DNA of 64,000 bases, taken from contig JAVFKD010000004.1 in NCBI GenBank assembly GCA_036429605.1, forward strand, positions 1,240,001 to 1,304,000. Direction: 5' to 3'. The stretch is from Cladobotryum mycophilum (lineage: Eukaryota; Ascomycota; Sordariomycetes; Hypocreales; Hypocreaceae). A program made the translations under genes and the position numbers. Below, piece by piece: positions 10,101 through 21,232 of this stretch. Under the pieces are notes generated by a model that did not search any database, was not told the DNA's origin, and saw nothing but the letters and a program-made list of their open reading frames with translations. How positions within the stretch are numbered: the stretch's first letter is position 1; every line of letters starts with the position of its first letter.

Positions 10101-12776
10101 TCTCCCGTTCAAATCGATACAGCTCGTCCAAGTCTTGGTTGAGATTCGTGTTGATCGCACGCTAGAAGTTATCCAACGGGTGCATCTGGACGGAGGCCAC
10201 GGCTACCTTGTCGCCTAGGTTGTACTGCCCATACGATAATTCGCCCAAGACCATGGGATCTGCAATCTGATCTCTTTCCGTATCGGGCTTCCAGACGTCC
10301 CTATCAACGGTTATTCTGTACCGTTGAAGCTCAATGAAGCTCTCATCCTTGGATTGGGAAACGCTTTTGGCATGGAGTCTGAAAGCGTGGATGCCATCCT
10401 TGGATACCTGTTTCGGGGTAGGATCCGCCGTGACATAAACGACGCCATTCCCAGAGTATCCATCATGATCAATCTGGATCATACCATGCTCAAACAGTTT
10501 TTGATCTGGAAGGTCTCGCGTCCATTTGAGAGTTCTTGCATCGAGGTCACAGGAGCTCCTGAACTGGACCTTGTCGTCGAGAACGATGCGGCCATCAATT
10601 ACGGAAATAGATGGGAGTTGATAATTTGAAGGAATGCGGTTTGGGTGATGTGCCGTTACTTCGAATTCTCGCTCAATCAAGTCCAGTGACACTTCATGTT
10701 GCTTTCTTTTGGTGGTCGATCGGATTTTTGTGTTCACGCTATGGGTAGGAGTTGAACTGACATTTTCCAATTGTACAGAATTGAGTTTCTTCGGGTCTGG
10801 CTTGTAGCCATAATCCAACTCAAGATCAAGTCGTGCCTAAAGAGTTTCTCGATCATAGGTACTAAAGAGTGGATAAAGCTCTTTGAAACGTGATAGTACC
10901 GGCAATCTGGCACTTTTGGGGAGGCGTCGAATGGACTCTGCAACAATTTGCAGAGAATTCTTGGGCTCATTCTGAGAGATCAGGTATCCGTTAGCATGGT
11001 AGTATTGCTGATCATCTCCAGAGAAAACGGTGTAGACCATTTGCTCCGAAGCTTCCGTCTTCTCAATTGACTGTATCTCAATGCTCTCGTATCGCTCGCC
11101 ATTGCGCCGATATATGACATGGCCAACCGCCAGCTTGCCAATGCGCTGGAATGGGTTCATGGTTCGAGGGGCTCGAGCATCTATGGCTCGTAGGCCGGTG
11201 CTGGTGTAGAAGACTTGAGCAGGGGTGGCAAATGGCGTCTCTCCGTCTGTAAGTGAGGGGGTGAGTAAGTAACAGGTGAGCTCTATGCAAGGGATAGACT
11301 TACTAAAGCCAACCAGAACGACCTTAGTTTTACTAACAATGCATTGGGTCTCGGATACGCTTTCGCTTAATTTGCTTCCGCGATCTCCCGTATGGAGTTG
11401 ATCAGAAGTGATGAGATTCTCCACCATTCGCATTTCACCATTAGCAAGTAAAATCGATGGGCCTTGGACCAAGGGACACCCGACATTGGCTACATAGCCC
11501 CATTCCGGATTTCTGATGATAACCCTGATTTGCTGAACGTCAGCATAAAGATTAAACTCCTTACTGTAGGCTGATAAATTGAGTCAGCATTGAAGATCCC
11601 ATACATCTAATCCCCCCATGCCCCGTGCATCGGAGCGAGACAGGCGGGCGCTTACCATCATTCATCCAATAACAAACGGACTGTGAACTCTTGGAGGAGG
11701 CCGTATTGAGCTCGTTCTGCCATTTGGGCTGCATATTGACCCTGAAGAAGGCATCCATAGTTTCGCAATAAGTCTTCCACTCATTAATAACCTCCGTCTC
11801 ATGTTCCAGCCGACCCAAACTTGCTTCTAGTTGCTAGTGGTAGGTCTCCTGACCCCCGGAGTTAATTATGGACGTATAGAACTCGCGTATCACGTCAGAG
11901 GCGGGCGTTGGCCTAGACAACTGGACGTTTGATGGGGGCGCGTATGTGATTGAGGCAACGCTACCGAAGAACGTGACTATTTTGTCGGTTTTTTCCACAC
12001 TGTCTTTGCATTTGTCGGCCCACATGGTATATGACCAAGCCTCCAGAACTTTGTAGCTGGTACGAGCTTTGAACCGGGTATCGTACGCGGGAATGGTGCT
12101 CCAAGGATCTTGGAGAAAGTCGGCGACGAAAAGCATGCAAATGCTGAAGAAATGATGGCCATTCCAAAGATCTTCCGAGATTTCCTGATTTAGAAATCGA
12201 TCGCTTTGAATAGTCTTTGATGCATAGTCCTTAAATCCAGATATACGATAGAGGTCATAGAGAAGGGGTTGGCCGAGGGACTGGAGCCTTTCGTTAATGT
12301 GTTCCTCCAGACAGCGAGACATCAAGACAGGGATGATTTCTTTGTACCGGTCATCGGCATGACTTCCCTGATATAATGAAACATAATTAGATTGTTACAT
12401 GAAAATTGGCCTGAGCGGTGATTGACTTACCCAGACAAATCGCTTCCAGTTATCGGCACTACCATCGGGGACTTGCACCACGGCCTGCCCAGCGCATGCA
12501 ATAGCCAGCTAGGCGAGCGGATCGTTCGCCATACGACCAGCCATAAGCTGACTGTATGAGTCTTCTTCGTTCAAGGGGTTATAGTCCGGGGCGTATTCGA
12601 CGAATTTGAATAAGGCTCTCGCAACAAGATTGTGCCTGGCCTTATTATGGATGCGATAGCCATATTTGGTGATTGGTATTGGCTCGAGACCGCGACCGGC
12701 CTTGACGAGAGCTTGGAGTGCCGTCTGTAGCTCTTCCTCTGAGGCTATGTTGACGGGTTGATATGAGGTGAATCAA
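7123..12776 (-). pseudogene. Large Hint (hedgehog/intein)-domain protein, multiple in-frame stops
   Basis: A multi-exon coding region of about 5.6 kb. Six introns with canonical ends can be placed in phase: 12368-12430, 11571-11655, 11247-11303, 9797-9859, 8974-9061 and 8398-8463. The Hint domain spans about 11478 down to 10968. It starts at a Cys (codon 11476-11478, context VGCPLV), has SILLANGEMRMVENL and ETPFATPAQVFY blocks, and ends in HANGYLISQN, as in bacterial toxin-type Hint domains. A 480-aa helical region precedes it. About 1,000 residues follow, ending in a segment with four or so hydrophobic helices (about 7560-7980) and a beta-rich C-terminus. The frame is cut by TAG at 12509-12511, 11834-11836, 10837-10839 and 10162-10164, by TGA at 8467-8469, and probably by a one-base shift near 9588-9592; it opens without a start codon near 12776 (TGA just upstream). 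The final stop is TGA at 7123-7125. I do not recognise the full architecture. As read it is a pseudogene, but intact introns and open frames between stops suggest recent decay or recoding. Confidence 0.65.
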
Positions 12777-14999
12777 AAGATTTTTTTATTAAACAAAGAT
12801 TGAAACTAAGCGTAAGTGAGTTGTTGGATGCTGAGAGATGGAAGGCTTCAATCTTGCCAGTCAAGACCTCTTTATACTCGCAAGGTCTCTTTGGAGGGGC
12901 TTGTTTCTGCCCAAACTACATATTCCAAGAATCGTCAACCATCAGTACTTACTTCGTCAGTTCTGAGTCTTCAAATTCACTCCACAATTGTTTGGGTGGG
13001 CTCTGTGGATACGGTGCGGGGCGCCCGCATTGCACCCGATGCATTTATGTTCCATCCGATGCACTTCCACCCCATTCGATGCATCACCACTCCATCCGAT
13101 TCATTCAAATATCAAACTTCAGCTCTGAACGTCCCCTGCTTGTCTTTCAGTTTAGGTCGCACGCTGCTCTCCTTGTCATGCACGGATGTCGGGTGGATGA
13201 TCGGCACCTTCCGACGGAATCAGGGCTAGGATCGGTAATATGTGAAGATGGGTCGCAGGCCATCTTCTGTCTCTTTGAGGTCCCACCTGATCACTCCTTA
13301 CCCACTTATATGCAGTAGCACAACTCTCACCTACTAGTTATAGACCAATTCGCATGTATGTGGCTGGCTGAACAATGTAAAGGTCCACAGATTCCATCAT
13401 GTCTCCTCTTTGTCCCGAATACGAGGCCATATGGCATCGTGTGTGCATCCTTGGATGGTTCCAAGAGATGCATAATATCCCGTCTTCTGCATGCAAACAC
13501 GGAAAGAAGAGGGGAACCCCGGTTTCTTTGAACCCGAGGTCGATTGCGAGCCGTCCCCCCGATTATATACTCAAATAGCTTACGTGAATTATACAAATAT
13601 GGGGGTTTAGTCTATTTTATTCATAAAACATTTGCTCTCACAGGTCGCCACGTTCTATCTTCCAGCCGGCAACGCCGAGTGGAGTATTGGAAGGATTCAA
13701 CTCCGAAAGGAGCTTCCATTACCAAGTTCAATGACCACAAGCATTGATCACACAACATAACATCACGCCACGAAAGGGAATTGAAAACGAGACGAGACGA
13801 CAATCTCATAGTCCTTGAAAAAAAATAAGAGTGCTGTATCTTGTTATAATTGTGAATAGATGAGCATTTGACTGAAGCGTTCCACCTTTTCTTGTCCTTA
13901 GCCTCAAGGGTCGGCCCGTAGCTTTAGTTTTAGTAAAGCTATTCTTGAAGGAGACGAACCCCATTGATTAGGTAATGACTCATTGTCGCTCACATGCTGG
14001 CCTACCCTAAAACACTATGATAACAGAACAATCGTGGCATGAAGATGACTAGAGATATCGTTTACATATAACATCATAATTGTAAGCATCTAAATAGCTC
14101 TACATGAAAAAGGCATTTCTGGAAGTTAGTGTTTAGAGACATTATGTTCAAGAGAAACAGTGTAATTGAAGCTATTATGCTACGACCTGAACGTCCAGTC
14201 ATAACTTTTAGCCAATTAGCGCGTTGGCCCAGCGCCAACCATCCAGCAACAATGCACAGGCCAAGTGCACCGATTGGTCTGGGGGATTGTAGCAGAATCT
14301 CTGCTGAATACTCATTTCTAGGGTAATACACGAGACCACTCGCTAAGATGCACCATTCTTTTACGTCTTAACGTACCTAAAATAAAATTAAAATTAAAAA
14401 ATACATTTTTTACTTTCAGTATATCCAGGCATGGTAATCACAAAAATAAAGTTAAATTTCAAGTTTGATGAAAATTATGGATTAAATCCTAACAATACGG
14501 TTATTATCCCTGAATTTAGCGGGAGATACCACGAGAGTAAGCGCGGTAACTGATGGGGCAGATGGAGATATCGGTCGCATCAACGTCAATGACGTCTTGG
14601 CCATGCGAATAAAACTTACACCGCAGCGACCGCAGAAAGTGAGTTGCGTGCGCGAATGGGATGCCTTGGGCCTATTTCTACGCTAACTAAATACCTTGTT
14701 AGCATCTTATATTGAGAAGGCGCCGATTGAAGCGGGTATTAAAAGGCCCGCTCAACGGCGCTTATCCTTCGCAAACCAAGATATTCCGGAGCGCAAGTGT
14801 ACATGTTTGGTGAGCACAAATGACGTTGGGGGGCACCCTTGAGAACTAAGATTCTCCAAATCAAGCAGGGCTTTACCACATACTTTTAATAGGTTTGGCC
14901 TTGGCATACCGCGCCCATATTTAGCATATAGACCACATAGAAGGTGCAAACATCTCACGCAGTACCTCTCCAAGCCTCAATGCCGCACCATCTTCAAGC
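12777..14999. other. Intergenic, 2.2 kb
   Basis: Lies between the truncated 5' end of the Hint gene and the histidine kinase. It contains an AT-rich junction at 12,775-12,800, a 20-bp-period repeat (listed separately), AT-rich sequence near 14,380-14,500, and a segment at 14,074-14,331 with a GTTGGC/GCCAAC hairpin that may belong to a dispersed repeat. No gene is supported. Confidence 0.4.
13036..13108. repeat. Degenerate 20-bp tandem repeat, 3.6 copies
   Basis: The word CCGATGCA (or TCGATGCA, CCGATTCA) recurs at exactly 13036, 13056, 13076 and 13096, each copy followed by a pyrimidine-rich segment ending in CCAT. The exact 20-bp spacing with diverged interiors indicates an old tandem duplication. 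Confidence 0.75.
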
Positions 15000-17900
15000 A
15001 TGAAAAGTCGTAATCCGCCAGTCAAAGTGGTGTCCGAGGCCGTCCGCGAAAGAGAAACCTTCAAGTTTGTCAGACCCCAATGTTCTAAGCTATCCTTGTG
15101 CTAACGCATGGTCAGATATGAACCGCACCTCTTCGCCGATGTCCAATTCAATTCAAGCGGCCAGCTGTTGCCCGGCTCGAAACTTACAACCTCCAAAGAT
15201 ACAGTCTTGACGGCGCTCACCCAGCTGGGGGTATATCAGACCGGGACGGAGCGTGGATTTGTATCTGTCTTTGATACGAGCCATCAATATATCATTGCAG
15301 AGGCAGTTCCCTTGATGCCGCTCACGCCTGGTCTCTCGAGTGACTATTGTCCAATTCCTCTTTCTCTCTGTGGTACTGCTATCCCCCGCGCCCACGGCAC
15401 CTGTGAGCATGTGCTTTACAACCAAGACGGTTCCAAACCCGGCGAGCCAGAAGACGCCACAGAACTTCCGCTATCCCTTGTGCACGATCTTACTGCCGAT
15501 TCTAGGTTTTCCTCAAAGCCATATTGCCAATTCGGCGAATCTGGACAATTCTATGCTGCAGTGCCCATTCGAACACTCAGGGGAATAAATATTGGATCCT
15601 ATTGCGTCACGAGCTCTACCAAAATCGAAAGCTGGGATAGCCAATGCGTTCAGAGCTTGAGAGGAATCTCTCGTGCTATTGCCGAGCATCTAGAGACTAA
15701 TAGATTGAAGCATGCGTATAGACGAAACGAACGCATGAATCGAGGCCTTGGTTCATTTATAGAGGGCAAATCCACCCTCTCTGGATGGCAGTTGGGACCA
15801 AACGTGACGGCATTTATGGACAGAGCTCAGTATGAAGGCGCCCTCGACGCGACACAGCAGGACATAGCACGCCAAGATCAGGAGGACGAAGAAGAAGAAG
15901 GCCGGGTTACCTCCTCAATACCACCATCAGAATCAGTGCTAGGCCTGCGCAGCAACGTCATGTCCACCAAACGGCCCGACGTTGCCTCCGAGGTAAACGC
16001 CTTGAGGCCCGTTGTTCGCCAATCTGTGGGCTACCGCAGTATCGACTATTCTTCTAGCGCCAGCAGTCATCGGGTTATAGAAGAGCCCAACTTGAATGCC
16101 AATAATACAAGTCTTATCTTTTCGAGAGCTGCTAATATTATTCGAGAGGCTTTTGAAGTGGCTGGGTGTATGTTTTTTGACGTCACCCTTGGTTCTTACA
16201 GAGCACCCGCTACCTGGAAGCCCTTTGTTGGAGACCCAAATGCAGCAGCCAACACAGTATCCTCGACAAGCAGTGGCAGTGACGATCCTGCAATAAAATC
16301 GCCGGCCAACCCGCCTGATGCCATATGCGAAACACTCGGATTCTCTACCTCGGATGCATCTAGCATAAACGCAGCCACGCTAGGGCACGATCAAGGGACT
16401 ATGCACAGACAATTTCTAGCGAAGCTGCTTCGACGTTATCCAAATGGAAAGATTTTTAATTTTGATGTCATCGGGGAACTACAGACCAGCGGATCTTCAG
16501 AAGACGAAGCGGGATTGGCAGCTCCAACTGAGGAGCTTTCATCAATCCAAACGGATGATGGGGTCGACGGTGGTCATTCAACAGCAACGAAACGGAGGCG
16601 GGTTGACAAACGATTTAGCCGCATCAAAGAGGGGGCTCTAATTCATCAGGTGTTTCCGGCGGCGCGAAGTGTTGCCTTTGTACCTATCTGGGACTCAAAG
16701 CGAGAGCGATGGCTTGCTGGTGGTTTCGTGTATACCCTTACACCTACGCGGGTCTTTACCGTTGAGGGAGAGCTAAGTTTTCTCAAAGCCTTTACGAAGA
16801 TCATGGCAGCAGAGGTTCACAGCTTTGAGACCCAACAGGCAGACCAGGCCAAATCTGATGCATTAGGCGCACTCTCGCACGAGCTACGATCGCCGCTACA
16901 TGGTGCAATTCTAAGCACCGAGCTGCTGAACTATACTGAACTTAATGTCTTTCAAGGCAACGCAACGCATACTATAGAGACATGCTGTCGTACACTGCTA
17001 GACACCATTGATCACCTTCTAGACTACTCTAAGATAAACACTTTCGCGGCAAAGCGTAAGCAGGAAGTAAACGAAACATCCCCTAGGCTGAGGAAAAGAG
17101 CTACATCAGATCAGTTTGGCAAGAAGAGGCTGTACTGTAATGTTAGACTTGATAGACTTGTTGAAGAAGTTGCTGAAAGCCTGTTCGCTGGCTTTAATTT
17201 CCAGCGCATATCTGTCAGGCAGATTGCAAAGCAAGGCAGCAGATCAACGTACGCCGACACCGCGGCGCATAACCGACTGGACTCTGCGAAAGCCATGGAG
17301 CAACTAAGTCCCACTGCTCACGGCGAGGGAGAGTACGAACTGCCTATGGTAAAAGTTTTAGTTTATATATCGATTGACCCAACTTGCGACTGGATGTTCA
17401 ATTTGCAACCTGGAGCGATCCGGAGGATTGTCATGAACTTGTTCGGCAATTCGCTCAAGTACACAACTAGCGGGGCTATTCGAATCTCGCTGAGTCAAGA
17501 AGTATCCTCTATAAAACGCCGACAAGGGAAACGTCTGGTCAGGCTCACAGTGCAGGACACTGGCAAAGGCATCAGCGAGGACTACCTTCGACATAATCTG
17601 TTTAAGCCATTCTTGCAAGAAGATGAGCTCCAGCCAGGCACCGGCCTTGGTCTAAGCCTGGTCAAGTCAATCGTATCCCAATTACAGGGTCATATAACTG
17701 TTGAAAGCCAGGTCGGGGCTGGTACCACCATTAACGTCACTTTGCCACTGGAACAAGCGTCCCTGCCGGTCGAACTGCCCAAAGAAGACGCCGTCTTCGA
17801 GGAGCAAGTACATGACCTGACGAGGCTGCGTGTCTGGCTTTCCGGATTTGAGTCATGGGATAACAATGCCAGAGTTGGTGATGGACGTCGTATTTTGGAG

Positions 17901-18933
17901 GATATTTGCCGCCACTCGCTACATTTAGAACTCATCTCGGTGAAAGAGGCTAAAGAACTGGCCCCAGACATAGTGCTTTGGTCGGACGATGCACTAGCTA
18001 GGGACCTAGAGGCGACTTCTCATCAGTTCTCCAAGGCTCCAAACGTCGTCATCTGCCAAGATGCCATGGTTACATATGAGCGATATACTACGCAGCAGTC
18101 CATGGGACAAGAAGGCGTATTTGAGTTTATCTCGCAACCGTAAGTGCTCTGTTTGCTTGTTTAACTCCCAAGCCGTACAGATGCTGCTAGCCCACTGACG
18201 ATATGATTCCAGAATCGGCCCTCGAAAACTTGCCAGAGCTATCCATCTCGCGGTCAAGCGCTGGATGGGTCTTCACAAACACCTCCCGCCACTAAACAGA
18301 CCACCAGCGCCAAACCGTTCACGCAGCTCATTTGGAATGCAGCAGTCCACGAAAGAACAGACGCAGGATGCAGCCCACCCACCACGACGAGACTTGACTA
18401 TGAACTCTATTTTCCCATCAATAGAGATGCCCATCAATGTAGAATCTCTTGCTCCTTCTACTCAAACCGCGCCGCCGGAACAAGGTACGGTAGCGGAAAG
18501 CGGAGTCCTGGTTGAACCTAGCGAGCCCATTACCAGAGAAAAGATCTTGCTTGTCGATGACAATCACATCAACCTCAAGGTACTATCAGCTTACATGGGA
18601 AGGCTTAAACACTCTTATGAAACAGCTACAAATGGCAAGGAAGCTGTTGATAAGTACTTGCAGCACCCATACCAGTTTAAATGCATTTTGATGGATATTT
18701 CAATGCCTGTTATGGATGGTTTGGAGGCCACCAGACAGATTCGTGCATACGAGCACACCCACCACCTCCCACCCGCAGCGATCCTCGCCCTCACGGGCCT
18801 AGCATCAGACAGCACACATCAGGCGGCTCTTGAGAGTGGAGTAGATGTTTTTCTCACTAAGCCCGTGAGATTGAAGACTTTGGGCGAGGTCCTCGGGTCC
18901 ATGAACATCATTACCCCTGACGCAAACGGATGA
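15000..18933 (+). CDS. Hybrid histidine kinase (GAF-HisKA-HATPase-REC)
   Basis: Three exons are inferred: 15000-15064, 15116-18139 and 18213-18933, giving about 1,269 residues. Intron 1 has a GTTTGT donor and GCTAAC branch site; intron 2 has GTAAGT and CACTGAC. The join produces RERETFKYEPHLF, which explains why the long frame alone lacks a good start. Domains in order: a GAF-like sensor (about 70-210); a Ser/Asp-rich variable region and a second GAF-like block (about 340-590); HisKA with the H-box SHELRSPLHG (phospho-His near 608); HATPase_c with N-box MNLFGNSLKYT, G1 DTGKGIS and G2 GTGLGLSL; and a receiver (about 1140-1255) with paired Asp in LLVDDNHIN, the phospho-Asp in LMDISMPVMDG (near 1191) and Lys in FLTKPV. 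All catalytic residues are present. It should autophosphorylate and pass phosphate through the receiver to an HPt protein (YPD1 type), feeding stress or developmental responses; it has no membrane segments, so it is probably cytosolic. The fungal HHK group was not assigned. Confidence 0.92.
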
Positions 18934-20065
18934 GTGAGGATTGAGATCTCTTATGCGAATGTAAAATACAGAACAAGGTAGGATAGAATTTCTGCTCTCT
19001 GGTTTATTGCTGAATATTTGTTTGTCGACCACATACACGGTTTACGGGCCGTAGAATACGAAGCTCGCACAGTCGGACTAGAAATACGATGGAAAACTGC
19101 GCTTTGTGACTAAAAAGCTTGGTCTTTTATTTTTATTTATTTTTATTTTTTTTGTTCGCTACTTGTTACAAGTGACCATCATAAAACCGTACAGGCAGTA
19201 GAAAGAGACATAGAGAGGCCTCTTGATAGGTAGCTAAAGGTTGGGCTACAGACACATAACGTAGGAGTTGAAAATCAAAAGACAGCAGTTGCTTTTTCAG
19301 TGGAGAAGAATGCGTGCGCAATGGTGAGAGACGAAAAAGCAAAGTAAATATTCAAACGTCGCATACTAACTTACAAAAGACAATCGCTTATCGGCTGTAA
19401 GAGTACGCATTATGTAGCGAGCCGAGCTCTTGGAAAGAAAAAAGGAAAAAAGAAGAAAAAGCCCTGAATTCTAGAAAAGCATCATAACGTACAGAGGAAA
19501 CACGAAAAACCGAGACTTTAGGGGTCCATGCGCTTAGAGCAAGTACTCTATACTCTGTACAAACTATGAAGATAATGTTAGTTCTATAATTGGTTGGAAG
19601 CTTCTCATGGCATATCCTGTTTAGGAATGCTTCACTCGTTCGGGAGCTTCCACAGCCGGTGCCATAACCTTTGCACTAAAACTCCTCCAGCAAGCACAAT
19701 GTCACGCACGCCAAGGCACGTCATAGACCATTATTGGTGCCTTACTAGGTATGCATTTCAAGCATGAGGAGAAGCACGCAGTCACAAAATGCCATTTAAC
19801 ATTGGAAAATGGGATTTCGAATAATGTGACGTTGACTTTCAGTGTCCTGGAGTTGCCCCACTCCCGAATCGAGCAGAGGCAGAGGAGCTACATAGTATGT
19901 ATCAAGAAAAGTTACCAGCTGTAGAAGTTTCGTACAGGTAAGAAAGCCTTCCAAAGTGTATAAATTTCAAGGCTACTCCTACACGTCACAATCTATCCCT
20001 AGAAGTATGCATAATATTGCCTCCAGTCAATTGATTCACTGCTAATACCAGGTACCTCTAACATT
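18934..20065. other. Intergenic, 1.1 kb
   Basis: 3' regions of two convergent genes (histidine kinase and reductase). An AT-rich TTTATTTTTATTT stretch near 19,120-19,155 could serve 3'-end formation. No gene seen. Confidence 0.4.
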
Positions 20066-21232
20066 CTAGTTCTTTCCTAGTAGCTCAAGATAATGTTCAA
20101 CAACCGACACAACCTGCTCTTCATACGACTTGTACTTGAATCCGGCAAATGTCTTCTCCGCTTTGGTGCCGTCGATATGGATTTGAATCGTCACCGGTCG
20201 TGGGATAGACTCAAACTTGAACACGCCCTCAGCATACGCCTCCGGGAAGCGTCTCTTGACAATGTCAAACGATCGTGCCCAGTCTTGATCCTCGAGGGGT
20301 TCAACATTCGCGATGAAATCATGGTTGCCCTCTATCTCAGGGCCAAGAGCAAGGACGTGGAGCCGGGCTACGTCGTCAAGGTGCACCGCCCCACCAAACA
20401 AAGGTTTTTGCCGGTCGATTCCCAGCAAGGCGTACATGAGCATTCCATTGGAGCCTCTGGTGATGTCTTGGGCTTCAGTAACAGTTTCATCCCTGCCGAT
20501 GGTGTAAGAGGGGAAAATGTTGATGACATCGTATGAGGGCTTCTTCTCTGCGATATATTTTTCGGCGGCGTCAAGGGCGAGGGCCTTGGAGGCTCCATAT
20601 GCAGCGTATTGGCTTTCGTAGGGTCCTTGAAGGGCTCCGCGGCGTGTTTGTTCTAGATTGAGGTGGCCGTGTTAGCAAAGAACTGCACTATTCCTGCTAA
20701 TGGCTTAAAAATAAGAAATGGAAATTTACCAGTAGTCAATTCCTTGCGACTCAGAATGGCAAAGGTTGAAAGTGACAATATAGAACCGGTGATCACAACC
20801 TTCCTTATACCCGTAGCCTTGCTCGCCGACTCAAGCATGCCGACCGTACCTCGAATGGCTGGCTGAATCAGGAGAGTCTCAAAGTCACCGTTAGGGGGCA
20901 CGCTAGAACCCAGGGGCGATGCAATGTGGACGATATACTTGACGCCCTTGACAGCTTCATCGTATGCGCCTTCAACAGTGATATCAGGGACGACGATGCT
21001 CTCCAGCTGTGACTTATACGGTAGTACAGGCTTAAGATTGGAAGTCTTTTCAAATTCAGCTGGATATAGCACAGCAGCGCGGACTTGATAACCTGCTTCC
21101 AAGAGGAGGATCATGGTCCTAAAGCCAATCATGCCAGTTGCACCGGTGAGCTGTTGGCAGGGTCAGTACACCGCGCGGGGTACTAGGAAGGAGTTTTGTT
21201 CATGGACTTACAAGAACAAGGTTGCCAGCCAT
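20066..21232 (-). CDS. NAD(P)-dependent reductase, Gre2/DFR-type extended SDR
   Basis: Three exons are inferred: 21212-21232 (MAGNLVL), 20730-21150 and 20066-20652, about 342 residues. The introns 21151-21211 and 20653-20729 have GTAAGT/CAACAG and GTAAAT/TCTAG ends with CTAAC upstream of the second acceptor. The product has the glycine-rich nucleotide-binding motif TGATGMIG near residue 9, the HIASP block and the active-site YGASK (Tyr-x-x-x-Lys), as in cinnamoyl-CoA/dihydroflavonol-4-reductase and yeast Gre2 proteins. These reduce carbonyl compounds such as methylglyoxal or secondary-metabolite ketones using NADPH; the substrate here cannot be predicted. The length matches the family (about 340). 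It stands alone, with no biosynthetic cluster around it. Confidence 0.88.

Noticed and set aside
13036..13108. CRISPR-like spacing of the 20-bp repeat
   Set aside because: Repeats are degenerate, have no unique spacers, and the organism is a fungus.
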